A stretch of DNA of 64,000 bases from Shewanella violacea DSS12 (GTDB lineage: Bacteria > Pseudomonadota > Gammaproteobacteria > Enterobacterales > Shewanellaceae): NCBI RefSeq assembly GCF_000091325.1, contig NC_014012.1, positions 2,710,824 through 2,774,823 on the forward strand, in the 5' to 3' direction. Each line of letters starts with the position of its first letter. The stretch's first letter is position 1. The position numbers and the translations under genes are program-made. The notes beneath the pieces were generated by a model that made no database searches, was not told the origin of the DNA, and saw only the letters and a list, made by a program, of their open reading frames with translations. Below are positions 47,824-58,283 of this stretch, piece after piece.

Positions 47824-50800
47824 ATGCTCTATCTTGTTCAGTCTAATCGAATGGAAGCCCTGTCAGCTCAGCTCGCCTTGGAGTTACAGACTCCCATTGC
47901 CGACATGCCAGTGTTAATGCCCGAGCATGTGTTGGTCCAAAGTCCGGGGATGTCGACCTGGCTGAGACTTGAAGTGGCCAAGAAAAACAAGATAGCCGCG
48001 GCGCTGGAGTTTCCCCTGCCTTCGAGCTTTATCTGGCAACTGTGCCACATATTATTGCCCGACGTGCCCAAGGAAAATGCCTTCACCAAACCTTCCATGA
48101 CCTGGAAGCTGATGGAGTTGCTACCTGAACTCTTGAGCGGTCCGGAGTTTGCCCCACTGAAAAATTATCTTACCTCAGGGCAAGAGCAGTCAGAGCAAGA
48201 CAATCCGCTGAAACTGTTTCAGCTGTGCGGCCAGATTGCCGATATCTTCGATCAATACCTGGTTTACCGCCCGGATTGGATTGCAGCCTGGGAGGCCAAT
48301 GAGCCCACGCTCCCACCCAAGGGAGATAAGTTATCTCAAGCTCAGGCCTGGCAGCCGATATTATGGCGAGCCCTAATTGAGTTTAATAACCAACACCTGA
48401 ACAAGAGCCAATACCACAGGGCAAACCTACATCAATCCTTGTTCGATGCCCTGGACAATCCCGACACCTCACTCGATGGGCTACCAAGACGTCTGTTCGT
48501 GTTCGGAATATCTTCCATGGCACCGCAAACATTGGATGTGCTCTATCATCTGGCTAAGCGCATCGATGTGATCATGCTTAACTTGAGTCCCTGTCAGCAT
48601 TACTGGGGCGATATTGTCGATCCGCGTCTGCGTGCCCGCATGGCGCTGGAATATGCCGATAAACACAAACTTGAACAAGACTGGGAAGATAAACTCGAGG
48701 TGGGCAATCCCCTGCTAGCCAATAATGGCAAGATGGGCCGTGAGCTTCTGGACCTTATCCTCGAGCTTCCCGAAGAGCACGCCAATTTTAACTTCGAGTG
48801 TTACCAAGACCCAGGTGTCGATAACTTACTCAGCGGCATTCAACATGACATTCTCGAACTCAGTACCCGAGATAGAAGCTTAGGCCCAGATGCCTCCTTG
48901 TATCTGACGCTCGATGGACGCCGCATTCTGGCTAAAACCGATGACTCCTTGACCCTTCGCAGCTGCCACAGCCCGCTACGGGAAATTGAGACCTTGCATG
49001 ATCACCTACTCGATATGCTTTCTCGAACACCAGATGATCCAAACGAGCCCTTGCTTGCCCGGGATATCGTTATCATGTTGCCCGATGTCGCCGCTTACGC
49101 CCCTTACATAGACGCCGTATTTTCGGCTAAACAAGGCGCGCATTATATTCCTTACGCCATTGCCGACAGAGGCGCGGCCCAGGAATCGCCGCTGATCAAC
49201 AGCTTCTTACATATATTGTCAATCAACCAGAGCCGCTTTGGTTTAACCGATATCTTAGGCATTTTAGAAGTCCCTGCCGTGCTCAGACGTTTCGACTTAG
49301 ATGACGAGGCTCTGATCTTAATTCGCCATTGGCTCGAGCAAGCCGGAGTACGTTGGGGGCGAGATGAAACCAGCCGCGCCGCCCAGTCTTTGCCGGCATT
49401 CGATAAAAACTCATGGGCGTTTGGCATCAAGCGACTCATCTTGGGCTACGCCTTCAGTGATGATGCCGCCCTCTACCAAGACACCTTATTAGTCAAAGGT
49501 ATCGAGGGCCAGTCCGCCCAAGCTCTGGGGAAATTACTCAATTTTATTGAGACCTTAGATGACTATCAAACACTGCTCGGGCAAACCAGCTCTATAGAAG
49601 ATCGCATGGGGCAACTCGCCCAACTTGTCGATGATTTTTATGAGGTTGACGATGAGGAATTACCTCAGCTACAAGCCATACGCGAAGCGATAAACAAGTT
49701 AAAAACTGAGCTGTTAGAGGCTGGACAGGTAACGCCCCTCAATACCCAAGTGCTGCAGAATTGGTTTAATAGTACCTTGAGTGAATCCCGTGTCGGCCAG
49801 AGATACCTAGCCGGTAGTGTTAATTTTTGTACCTTGATGCCCATGCGCTCCATTCCTTTTAAGGTGGTGTGTCTGGTCGGCATGAATGATGGCATTTACC
49901 CTAGGGTTCAACACCCGGTAGGCTTCGATCTTGTGGCTCAATTTGGACCACGAAAAGGCGATCGTTCCCGCAGGCTGGATGATAGATACCTGTTTCTCGA
50001 GGCAATTTTATCGGCCAGAGAACAACTCTATATCAGTTATATCGGCCACAGCGAGCGTGACAATTCTGAACGCATTCCTTCTATGCTAGTGTCTGAGTTA
50101 GTCGAATATTGTCAGCTGTGTTATCTGCCTGAAGCCTTTATAGCAGAAGACCTTAAACCAAAAGATGTTGAGCCAGAAGCGCTCAACCAAGAAGGTGCTG
50201 ATGAGCCCGATATTCCTGCCATAGAGAAGGCTATCCACCAGCAATTGCTAATCGAGCAACCCTTGCAACCCTTCGATGAGCGCCTATATGTAAACCAAGC
50301 ACGAGAACACGCTGCAGAGCTTAAGCTAAAGCAGAGTTACTCGGCCCAGTGGTGTCCGAGTCAAGGTACAGAAGTACTGGCTCAGCGCTTTATCGACGCC
50401 GGACTCAAGATAACCCAAGCCATAGAGTCCAGTCAGCTAACCGATGTTTTAGATGATAATGAGCTTGAAGTCTCGGCCCTTATCCGTTTCTTCAGAAACC
50501 CGGCCCAGTACTTCTTCAATCGGACCCTCAAGGTCGATTTAAGCCTGAATATTCAGGCCGACGATAACGATGAACCCTTTAGCCTCAATCCACTGGAGCG
50601 CTACAAGCTTCAGGCCAGTTTGCTGGACAATGCCATATCACAGAAGCTAGATATGCCAGATGAGGTGCTGCTGCAGCGATTAAAGGCAAGCGGTGAGCTG
50701 CCACTTCAGCCCTTCGATGATCTCTTGCTCAACCAATACCTACATGATATTAAGCCGTTAATCGGCCGCGCCGTCTATCTTCAGGGGGATAACCAGAACT

Positions 50801-51417
50801 CCAAGAATATCGCACTTAACTTCACCCAAGCCGATGGCTTAAGTGAGCCGATGACATTAGTCGGACGCATCGACGACCTCTGCGCCAAAGGTCTGGTGAA
50901 CTACCGCCCCGGCACTGCCAATGGACGAGACCTTATCCGTCTCTACATCAGGCATCTGTGTATTTGCGCCATGGGCTCAGAGGAAGCGACTACCAAGCTG
51001 CCACATATCAGCTACCTGTTAGATATCGGTCATTTCCATGCTTTTCATCCCGTGGCACATGAGCAAGCTAAGGCTCAACTGAGCCTGTGGTTAGCTTACT
51101 TCCAGTCGGGACAAGTTCACCCCTTGATGTTTATGCCTAGAACCGCACTGGCCTATGTTGAAGCCGAAGGCGATCATAATGACAAATTACTCGAAGCCCA
51201 AAGTCAGTGGCTCGATGAGCAGAGTCAGTTAGGTGAAGCCATGGAGCCCCACTATCAGCGCCTGTTTAGTTTCCCTGATGATTTTTCAGAAGATGAATTC
51301 GGACACTTAGCCATGACGCTACTTAGCCCCATGCTTAGCCTATATCACAAGGACAAACTCGGTGAGCTTACAAGTTTCGTCGAAGGCGAAATCCACTCAA
51401 GCCAAGGAGAGAAATAA
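47824..51417 (+). CDS. recC: Exodeoxyribonuclease V gamma subunit
   Basis: 1197 codons, somewhat longer than E. coli RecC (1122). RecC is the structural core of RecBCD that scans for Chi and holds an inactive SF1 helicase and nuclease fold. Family blocks include MLYLVQSNRMEAL at the start, LVQSPGMSTWL, FNFCTLMPMRSIPFKVVCLVGMNDGIYPR and EVSALIRFFRNPAQYFFNRTL. It is first in the cluster, and its TAA shares a base with the recB ATG (TAATG), giving coupled translation. In this gene order thyA/ptrA, typical of E. coli, are absent. Confidence 0.96.
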   Translation: MLYLVQSNRMEALSAQLALELQTPIADMPVLMPEHVLVQSPGMSTWLRLEVAKKNKIAAALEFPLPSSFIWQLCHILLPDVPKENAFTKPSMTWKLMELLPELLSGPEFAPLKNYLTSGQEQSEQDNPLKLFQLCGQIADIFDQYLVYRPDWIAAWEANEPTLPPKGDKLSQAQAWQPILWRALIEFNNQHLNKSQYHRANLHQSLFDALDNPDTSLDGLPRRLFVFGISSMAPQTLDVLYHLAKRIDVIMLNLSPCQHYWGDIVDPRLRARMALEYADKHKLEQDWEDKLEVGNPLLANNGKMGRELLDLILELPEEHANFNFECYQDPGVDNLLSGIQHDILELSTRDRSLGPDASLYLTLDGRRILAKTDDSLTLRSCHSPLREIETLHDHLLDMLSRTPDDPNEPLLARDIVIMLPDVAAYAPYIDAVFSAKQGAHYIPYAIADRGAAQESPLINSFLHILSINQSRFGLTDILGILEVPAVLRRFDLDDEALILIRHWLEQAGVRWGRDETSRAAQSLPAFDKNSWAFGIKRLILGYAFSDDAALYQDTLLVKGIEGQSAQALGKLLNFIETLDDYQTLLGQTSSIEDRMGQLAQLVDDFYEVDDEELPQLQAIREAINKLKTELLEAGQVTPLNTQVLQNWFNSTLSESRVGQRYLAGSVNFCTLMPMRSIPFKVVCLVGMNDGIYPRVQHPVGFDLVAQFGPRKGDRSRRLDDRYLFLEAILSAREQLYISYIGHSERDNSERIPSMLVSELVEYCQLCYLPEAFIAEDLKPKDVEPEALNQEGADEPDIPAIEKAIHQQLLIEQPLQPFDERLYVNQAREHAAELKLKQSYSAQWCPSQGTEVLAQRFIDAGLKITQAIESSQLTDVLDDNELEVSALIRFFRNPAQYFFNRTLKVDLSLNIQADDNDEPFSLNPLERYKLQASLLDNAISQKLDMPDEVLLQRLKASGELPLQPFDDLLLNQYLHDIKPLIGRAVYLQGDNQNSKNIALNFTQADGLSEPMTLVGRIDDLCAKGLVNYRPGTANGRDLIRLYIRHLCICAMGSEEATTKLPHISYLLDIGHFHAFHPVAHEQAKAQLSLWLAYFQSGQVHPLMFMPRTALAYVEAEGDHNDKLLEAQSQWLDEQSQLGEAMEPHYQRLFSFPDDFSEDEFGHLAMTLLSPMLSLYHKDKLGELTSFVEGEIHSSQGEK

Positions 51418-54400
51418 TGTCCTTAACTCCTACGACGACAACAACGACAACGACAACGAGTCAGGCTATGCCAGTTATAGAGCCTAAGCAGTCTCAGGCC
51501 TTAGATACCCTCACCTTGCCTTTCGGCGGCAGCCGTCTTATCGAAGCCAGTGCGGGTACAGGTAAAACCTATACCATAGCCGGCCTGTATGTGCGTCTGT
51601 TACTCGGCCACGGCATCGACAAGCCCCTCACCTGTCAGCAGATATTGGTGGTGACCTTCACCAATGCGGCAACGGGCGAGCTCAGGGATCGTATTCGCAA
51701 TAAGATCCAACTGGCTTACCGCCACTTTATCGGAATAGATACAGGTGATGAGCTGCTGGCGTCTCTGCACAGCGCCACGCCAGAGTCTGCGCGGCCCTTG
51801 GCCCTTAAACGTCTGGACCTGGCACTCAAGTCTCTGGATGAAGCCTCTATTTTTACCATTCATGGATTTTGTCAGCGAATTTTAGCCGACATGGCTTTCG
51901 AGTCATCTCTGCTATTCGAATCAGAATTCACCTTGGATGACAGCGAGTATCTGCACCATGCGGTGCGGGATTTTTGGCGGGAACACTGTTATCCGCTACC
52001 GGGATTTCTCGGGGAGATCATTCAGAAAAAATTTGCCGACCCAGATGCCCTGTCTAAACAACTTAGACCGCTTCTTGGTGCGAGTCAGGCCAATGCCCAG
52101 CCGCAGCCCGAAGACTTTACCAAGCTCCAGGGCACACTCTCGCAGAGTATGAGCCGGCTCAAGCTCATCTGGCCCAGAGAACGTGAAGCCATAGAGACCT
52201 TACTGCATTCACTGCCTCTCAATGGCGTGCGTTTCGGCAAGAAGCCTGACGCTTACCCCAAGTTGGCCATCATGCTCGATGCCATGGACAACTGGTGTAA
52301 GTGCAGTATGAGTCTGCCACCGATGAAGGTGATGGAGAGTCTTTCCCTCAGCGGGCTTAAGCTCAATAAAGGCGGCGAAGTACCAACGCCGGACCAGGCC
52401 CCAGTGCTGGATCACATCGAGCGACTGTGTCTACTCATCAAGGATTTCATTCCAAGTTTTCTCTATTGTGCCAGAGACGGCATATCTAAGCGTTTTGCCC
52501 AGCAAAAGTCTGAGCGTAACTTGATGACGCCGGACGATCTATTACTCACTCTGGAGCAAGCCCTGCGGCCGGACACGGGTGATATTAATGAGCACAGCAA
52601 TAACTTGGCTAACCTGATAGCCAAGCGCTTTCCCGTGGCCCTTATCGATGAGTTCCAAGATACCGATCCCCTGCAGTTCGCTATTTTCAACCGTATTTAT
52701 CAACAAGAGTCGACCTCATCGACAGGCCATAACGCCGATATTAGCGCCGAGGACGACAGCGATAATAGCGGCGAGAATAACCAAAGTAAGCCAGCCTCCA
52801 AAGAGGTGAGCCTCTTGATGATTGGCGATCCCAAACAAGCCATTTATGCCTTCAGGGGCGCCGATATTCACACCTACATTCAGGCGAGGGAGCAAACCGA
52901 GCAGCACTATAGCCTAGGCACCAACTACCGCTCCAGCCGCAACATGGTCTTGTCGGTCAACGCCTTGTTTGAGAATCGAGACGATCCGTTTATCAATCAG
53001 GCCATAGTGTTCGAGTCGGTGCAGCCGTCTCCCTTCGCCCATAAGAAAATATTTGTCGAGCAAAACAATGACACCTCGGCGCTAAAGATAAAGCTGCTGA
53101 GTGAAGACCCAGATAAGGGACTCAACAAAGCCAGCGCCAGAAAACGTTTAGCCGAAGACGCCGCCGCAGAAATCACAAGGTTGCTGACGGAATCTCAACA
53201 GGGTCAATGCACAATCAGTGGTAAGGCGCTCAAAGCCCAAGATATTGCCGTGCTGGTGCGCGATAGAAACGAGGCTGGGGTAATACGTGAGTCATTATCT
53301 CAGCGACAAATTGGCTCGGTATTCTTAAGCCGCGACAGCGTATTTAAGACCTTAGAGGCCCGAGAATTGGCTTTGGTGTTACACGCCTTAGCCACGCCTA
53401 AAGATGAGCGAGCACTGCGCTCTGCCCTGGCCACCTCTTTACTGGGCTATAACGCCCTCGCCATTCATGGATTCAACCAAGATGAAATGATTAGGCAAGA
53501 CTTACTGGAGCAATTTGATCGTCTGCACCAGAATTGGTTGAGGCGCGGGATCATGCCCGCCCTGCTCAGTCTGGCCAATGAGACTCAGCTTATCGAGCGC
53601 CTACTCCAAGGCGAAGATGGCGAGCGACGTCTGACCGATTTCAGGCACTTAGCCGAACTGTTACAACAAAAAGCCACCGAGCTTGACGGTATTAGCGCCC
53701 TGGTTAACTGGTACGAGCAAGCGCTTATCGTCAACAATGCCAACGAAGAGGCCCAGCTCAGGCTCGCCAGTGAACAGAACCTAGTAAAAATCGTTACCAT
53801 ACATAAGAGTAAGGGACTCGAGTATCCCGTCTGCTTTATCCCCTTTGTCAGTCTGGCCCGGGATAATCGCCGTAAGCCTGCCCCCATGCTTTACCATGAT
53901 AACAATCGGCTCATATGGGACATAGAGCAGACAGATGAAGGCTGGGAGCGTCATAAGCGGGAAAACTTAGCCGAAGATCTGCGTCTGTTATATGTCGCCA
54001 TGACGCGGCCGGTTTATCAATGCTATCTCTATATTGCCAACCATAGCCGTTTCACCAAAAAAGCCGGCATCACCAGTCAACTCCACGAAACCGGCATTGG
54101 CTACCTGCTGGGGATAGAAGATAAAGCCTGTGATTTTGCTCGCATTCAAACCCAGGCCCAAGGGTTAATTTGTGATGCCATCAGTGTCAGTGAGGTGCAA
54201 GCCGATGTCTCGACGCAAGCCTTGGTAAGCGTCACAGATAAGAGACGCACCTTGGCGCCGAGAAAGCTTAAACGTAAACTTTATACCCCATGGCGTGTGG
54301 GCAGTTACTCAGGTTTAGTCAAAGACTTGCCCCATGAGCGTGTTGCCCCCGGCGCCGATGATGAAAGTTTCCCCGAGCTTGAGATAATCCAAGATGTGGT

Positions 54401-55160
54401 GGACCCAAGCCCTTGTCGATTTACCTTCGAGCGTGGTGCCAATGCCGGTAGCTTTATGCACTTAGTGTTGGAGCTAATTGATTTCACCTTGGCCGAGGCG
54501 CAGCTGCCAGAGCAGCTACCCGTCGCCATGGAAAAATATGGCATAGATGAGTCTTGGTTTAGCATACTCAATACCTGGTATCTGGATATTCTCAATGCGC
54601 CCCTGACGCAAGATGGCTCGCTGACATTATCTCAGCTGACTCCGAGCCAGAAGTTGGTGGAGATGGAGTTTTACCTGCCCATTGACCAGCTTAAGGCAAA
54701 CGAACTCAATGAACTGCTTGAAGCGTTTGGCTACAGCGCCGGGCTCAATTTTGAATCTCTTAAGGGGATGCTTAAAGGCTTTATCGATCTGACCTTCGAG
54801 CATAAAGGGCAATTTTATATCGCCGATTACAAATCGAACCATCTGGGTGATGACTTTTCTCATTATGGTTTAGATGCTATGGCTGGCGCCATTCGCAGCC
54901 ATAGGTACGACTTGCAGTACATCATCTATACCTTAGCCCTACACAGATACTTAAATTTGAGAATGCCAAATTACGATTACGACCTGCACCTTGGAGGCTG
55001 TTATTATCTCTTCCTGCGTGGCATGTCGGTGGACTCTCCCATGTCGGGGATCTTCTATGACAAACCGCCTAAAGCGCTTATCCAAGCCCTAGACGCGCTA
55101 TTTGACAGTGAACAAACTCAGGCAGTAATCAATAATGATCACATGGAGTCCACCTTATGA
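51417..55160 (+). CDS. recB: Exodeoxyribonuclease V beta subunit
   Basis: 1247 codons. Walker A is EASAGTGKTYT near residues 41-51, Walker B is LIDEFQDTDP near 410, followed by MIGDPKQAIYAFRGADI. The nuclease active site appears near the C-terminus: His in SFMHLVLE (about 1014), Asp in GFIDLTF and DYK in YIADYKSN (about 1135). It is the 3'-5' helicase and the sole nuclease of RecBCD. The N-terminus carries a run of nine Thr (PTTTTTTTTTS) encoded by ACN repeats, not part of the family. The stop overlaps recD by four bases. Confidence 0.97.
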   Translation: MSLTPTTTTTTTTTSQAMPVIEPKQSQALDTLTLPFGGSRLIEASAGTGKTYTIAGLYVRLLLGHGIDKPLTCQQILVVTFTNAATGELRDRIRNKIQLAYRHFIGIDTGDELLASLHSATPESARPLALKRLDLALKSLDEASIFTIHGFCQRILADMAFESSLLFESEFTLDDSEYLHHAVRDFWREHCYPLPGFLGEIIQKKFADPDALSKQLRPLLGASQANAQPQPEDFTKLQGTLSQSMSRLKLIWPREREAIETLLHSLPLNGVRFGKKPDAYPKLAIMLDAMDNWCKCSMSLPPMKVMESLSLSGLKLNKGGEVPTPDQAPVLDHIERLCLLIKDFIPSFLYCARDGISKRFAQQKSERNLMTPDDLLLTLEQALRPDTGDINEHSNNLANLIAKRFPVALIDEFQDTDPLQFAIFNRIYQQESTSSTGHNADISAEDDSDNSGENNQSKPASKEVSLLMIGDPKQAIYAFRGADIHTYIQAREQTEQHYSLGTNYRSSRNMVLSVNALFENRDDPFINQAIVFESVQPSPFAHKKIFVEQNNDTSALKIKLLSEDPDKGLNKASARKRLAEDAAAEITRLLTESQQGQCTISGKALKAQDIAVLVRDRNEAGVIRESLSQRQIGSVFLSRDSVFKTLEARELALVLHALATPKDERALRSALATSLLGYNALAIHGFNQDEMIRQDLLEQFDRLHQNWLRRGIMPALLSLANETQLIERLLQGEDGERRLTDFRHLAELLQQKATELDGISALVNWYEQALIVNNANEEAQLRLASEQNLVKIVTIHKSKGLEYPVCFIPFVSLARDNRRKPAPMLYHDNNRLIWDIEQTDEGWERHKRENLAEDLRLLYVAMTRPVYQCYLYIANHSRFTKKAGITSQLHETGIGYLLGIEDKACDFARIQTQAQGLICDAISVSEVQADVSTQALVSVTDKRRTLAPRKLKRKLYTPWRVGSYSGLVKDLPHERVAPGADDESFPELEIIQDVVDPSPCRFTFERGANAGSFMHLVLELIDFTLAEAQLPEQLPVAMEKYGIDESWFSILNTWYLDILNAPLTQDGSLTLSQLTPSQKLVEMEFYLPIDQLKANELNELLEAFGYSAGLNFESLKGMLKGFIDLTFEHKGQFYIADYKSNHLGDDFSHYGLDAMAGAIRSHRYDLQYIIYTLALHRYLNLRMPNYDYDLHLGGCYYLFLRGMSVDSPMSGIFYDKPPKALIQALDALFDSEQTQAVINNDHMESTL
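51428..51460. repeat. ACN trinucleotide run in recB coding for poly-Thr
   Basis: Nine successive Thr codons (ACG/ACA/ACT mix) near the recB start. Confidence 0.85.
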
Positions 55161-57268
55161 TCCAGTCAAGGCTACCGATAAAAAACTTGCTCAAATCATG
55201 GGAAACCGAGCGACTCATCACACCACTGGACCGTCATTTTGCACTCGAGTTGGCTGAGTTTCATCGACCACAGCTTAACCAACACAGTGAGTCCCACAAT
55301 GAGTTATTTCTCCTCATCTGTGCCTTGCTCAGTCATCAGCTTTCCCAGCAGCACACTTGCTTACCCATAGAGCAAATCTTGCTGAATAACCCCATGAACG
55401 AGCAGACAGCCCAGTGTGAAATCACCTGTAGTCACGCCGAACTTATGGCCTTATTGAGTCAGTTCAGTGCTATCGGTGTGCCTCTAGATAGCATGCCTCA
55501 AAATAGCTTGCCTCGAGATAGTGTGCCTCAAGAAAGCGTGGCCCAAGATAACGTGCCTCTAGATAACGTACCTCAAGAAAGCGTGGCCCAAGACGGCGTA
55601 GCTGAAAACAGTTCGACGCCTCTGGTATTAGATCAAGGCTCCCTCTACCTGCAGCGCTATTATCAATTTGAGACTCAGGTGGCCGACAAGCTAAGACACC
55701 TTGCCCAAGGTGAGATCCAAGAGCTTCCAACAGCCACCCAAGACACCTTAAACATACTGTTTCCCCACAATCCCCAAAAAAATGCGGCCACAGAATCACC
55801 AGTGCATGATTGGCAGAAGATAGCCACGGCCACGGCCTTCACCAAACGCCTAGCGGTAATAACCGGCGGGCCGGGCACAGGTAAAACCACCACAGTCACC
55901 AAGCTACTGTTTCTAATGACCCAGGAAGCCGAGCTGATCATAAAGCTGGTGGCCCCAACTGGCAAAGCGGCCGCCAGACTCAGTGAGTCAATCAAGGCCT
56001 CTAAGGTGCGATTAAAATCTGAGCTTGCCCCCTTCGCCGACAGCATAGATGTCAATAGCTTAAGCCGGGTCCCCGAGGAAGCATCGACTCTGCACAGGTT
56101 ACTGGGCGTGATCCCTAACTCACCGCAATTTCGCCATCATAAGGATAATCCTCTCAGGCTGGATCTGTTAGTGGTCGATGAAGCCTCTATGGTCGATCTC
56201 CCCATGATGCACAAGTTACTGTCGGCCTTGCCAGACCATGCCAGGCTTATCTTGCTGGGCGATCAAGACCAGCTGGCCTCAGTCGAGGCTGGCGCCGTAC
56301 TTGCAGACATCTGCGCCGGACTCAAGGCAGATAAGAGCCAATCGGCAAAGTGGCAGATGCGTTACTCGGCTGCTTATGCCCAACGATTATCTCAACTAAC
56401 AGGCAATGATTTAAGTGGCTTTATCAGCGCATCCCCAGGCATAGGTGACAGTTTATGCATGTTGATGCACAGCCATAGATTTAAGGGTGATGCGGGTATA
56501 GGTCAGTTAGCGACTGCGGTAAATAACTCTGACAAGTCACGCATCATGGAGGTGTGGCAATCAGGCTACGATGAGCTTTACTGGATTGAACATCAAAAAA
56601 CACACACAGGTAATACTGGGCTAGAGCTGTTACTGGCTCAGTCGGTGGATCACTACCGGGCTTATCTGGAGCTGGCTAACCAGCCGCAAAGTACTCCTCT
56701 GGATATCATAGAGTGTTACAACGAGTTCCGAATTCTGTGCGCCATGCGCGCGGGCGAATACGGCGTCGATGGCATCAATCAGGGAGTCAGAGACGCCTTG
56801 AAGCAGGCCAAACTAATCTCGCCAGAACACGAGTTCTACCCGGGACGCCCGGTTATCATACAGAGCAATGATTATAACTTAGGCCTGTTTAACGGTGATA
56901 TCGGCCTCATCTTACCCGATAGCGCCACACAGCAGGCGACCCACTCAGCCCCTCGCTTGATGGCTCACTTTATCCAAGCTGATGGCAGTATCTTAAAGGT
57001 GCTCCCCGCTCGTCTGCCGAGCCACGACACCTGTTTTGCCATGACGGTACATAAGAGCCAAGGCAGTGAGTTTAGCAAGGTCGCCATGGTGCTACCTCTC
57101 TGGCCTAGTCAGGCGCAGAAACAGTTACTCACCAAGGAGCTGGTGTATACGGCCATCACCCGAGCCAAGCATCACTTTACCTGTTTGGGGAGTCAAACCG
57201 TCTTCGAGCAGGCCAGCCTACAGGCTACCAAGCGATCATCTGGACTGGCGAGGCGACTATGGAACTAG
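55157..57268 (+). CDS. recD: Exodeoxyribonuclease V alpha subunit
   Basis: 703 codons, longer than E. coli RecD (608), mainly because of a low-complexity insert of nine pentapeptide repeats at residues about 106-150. It is the 5'-3' helicase of RecBCD. Walker A is GGPGTGKTTT near residue 240, then PTGKAAARLSESI, VVDEASMVDLPMM and LLGDQDQLASVEAG; motif VI region ends with TVHKSQGSEF and YTAITRAKHHF. The ATG overlaps the recB stop (ATGA). The insert lies between the N-terminal RecC-binding domain and the helicase core. Confidence 0.97.
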   Translation: MIQSRLPIKNLLKSWETERLITPLDRHFALELAEFHRPQLNQHSESHNELFLLICALLSHQLSQQHTCLPIEQILLNNPMNEQTAQCEITCSHAELMALLSQFSAIGVPLDSMPQNSLPRDSVPQESVAQDNVPLDNVPQESVAQDGVAENSSTPLVLDQGSLYLQRYYQFETQVADKLRHLAQGEIQELPTATQDTLNILFPHNPQKNAATESPVHDWQKIATATAFTKRLAVITGGPGTGKTTTVTKLLFLMTQEAELIIKLVAPTGKAAARLSESIKASKVRLKSELAPFADSIDVNSLSRVPEEASTLHRLLGVIPNSPQFRHHKDNPLRLDLLVVDEASMVDLPMMHKLLSALPDHARLILLGDQDQLASVEAGAVLADICAGLKADKSQSAKWQMRYSAAYAQRLSQLTGNDLSGFISASPGIGDSLCMLMHSHRFKGDAGIGQLATAVNNSDKSRIMEVWQSGYDELYWIEHQKTHTGNTGLELLLAQSVDHYRAYLELANQPQSTPLDIIECYNEFRILCAMRAGEYGVDGINQGVRDALKQAKLISPEHEFYPGRPVIIQSNDYNLGLFNGDIGLILPDSATQQATHSAPRLMAHFIQADGSILKVLPARLPSHDTCFAMTVHKSQGSEFSKVAMVLPLWPSQAQKQLLTKELVYTAITRAKHHFTCLGSQTVFEQASLQATKRSSGLARRLWN
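55472..55606 (+). repeat. 15-bp coding tandem repeat in recD (pentapeptide)
   Basis: Nine units; the protein reads successive DSVPQ, ESVAQ, DNVPL type pentapeptides. Some neighbouring units are identical in DNA (GAAAGCGTGGCCCAA occurs twice), which indicates recent expansion. Confidence 0.93.
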
Positions 57269-57337
57269 GCGCTCTTGGATAAACAAGTCGTTTAATTTTG
57301 ACTTTTGGTGTTGGCACCAGAGCCAGCCTAGACGCTC

Positions 57338-57767
57338 AATCAATCCGGCGTACCGCGGCGGATTGATTGCCCGAGATCTGGGTCGAGAACAAAGCTATTC
57401 ACCACGGAAGACACCAAGGGCCACGGAGAAAGGCAATAACTAAGTCTTTGCAGATCTTTATCTTACCTTCGTGTGTTTCGTGGAAGCCTAGCGCTCCGTG
57501 GTGACCCTACGTTTGGTTTAAAGATGTGCCTGTCCTATCTTTTTTTACTCAAAAGGCATATTGAAAACGGAATAAAGCGATTCACCATGAAGAAAGGCAA
57601 TAACTAAAGTCTTTACAACTCTCTATCTTACCTCCGTGTTCTTCGTGGAAGCATAGCGCTCCGTGGTGATGCTACGCTTGGTTTAAAGATGGCCTGTCCT
57701 ATCTTTTAATCAACTCGGCGAACCGCGGCGGATTGATTGCCCGAGATCTGGGTCGAGAACAAAGCGA
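57338..57767. repeat. Direct repeat of about 55 bp at a 370-bp spacing
   Basis: The block with GCGGATTGATTGCCCGAGAT, then CTGGGTCGAGAACAAAGC, occurs at about 57356-57394 and again at 57726-57764, each time directly before a CACGGAG inverted-repeat unit. A short inverted segment (TCAATCAATCCG) faces it at the first copy. Confidence 0.85.
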
Positions 57768-58239
57768 TTCACCACGGAGAACACCAAGGGCCACGGATAA
57801 AGGCAATAACTAAGTCTTTGCAGACCTCTATCTTACCTTCGTGTGCTTCGTGGAAGCGAAGCGCTCCGTGGTGATAATACGTTTGGTTTAAAGATGTGCC
57901 TGTCCTATCTTTTATTACTCAAAAGACAATTTAAAACTAAACAAAGCGATTCACCACGAAGAACACTGAGGACCACGAAGAAAGGCAATAACTAAAGTCT
58001 TTACAACTCTCTATCTTACCTCCGAGTTCTTCGTGGAAGCCTAGCGCTCCGTGGTTGAATGTGGCCATAATACGTTTGGTTTAAAGATGGCCTGTCCTAT
58101 CTTTTATTACTCAAAAACGGAATAAAGCGATTCACCACGGAGAACACTGAGGGCCACGGATAAAGGCAATAACTAAGCCTTTGCAGTATCTCTATCTTAC
58201 CTCCGTGTTCTTCGTGGAAGCCTAGCGCTCCGTGGTGAT
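57398..58239. repeat. Five copies of a ~107-bp CACGGAG inverted-repeat element
   Basis: Copies lie near 57398-57504, 57581-57670 (internally deleted), 57768-57874, 57950-58055 and 58130-58239. Each begins with TCACCACGGAG and ends with the reverse complement CTCCGTGGTGA, with a conserved middle (GGCAATAACTAAGTCTTTGCA) and a second internal CTTCGTGG/CCACGAAG pair. The spacers share a motif CCTGTCCTATCTTTT. No gene covers 57269-58283. Confidence 0.92.
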
Positions 58240-58283
58240 GATGTACCTGACCTATCTTTTTTACTCTGACCCCATTAACTCAC

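Noticed and set aside
55470..55799. 109-codon antisense frame in recD with repeated YLEA units
   Set aside because: It is a shadow of the pentapeptide repeat in recD; no start signal of its own.
57398..58239. CRISPR or ribosomal-type structure
   Set aside because: Copies are inverted-repeat elements with variable spacing and similar spacers; no cas genes and no rRNA match.
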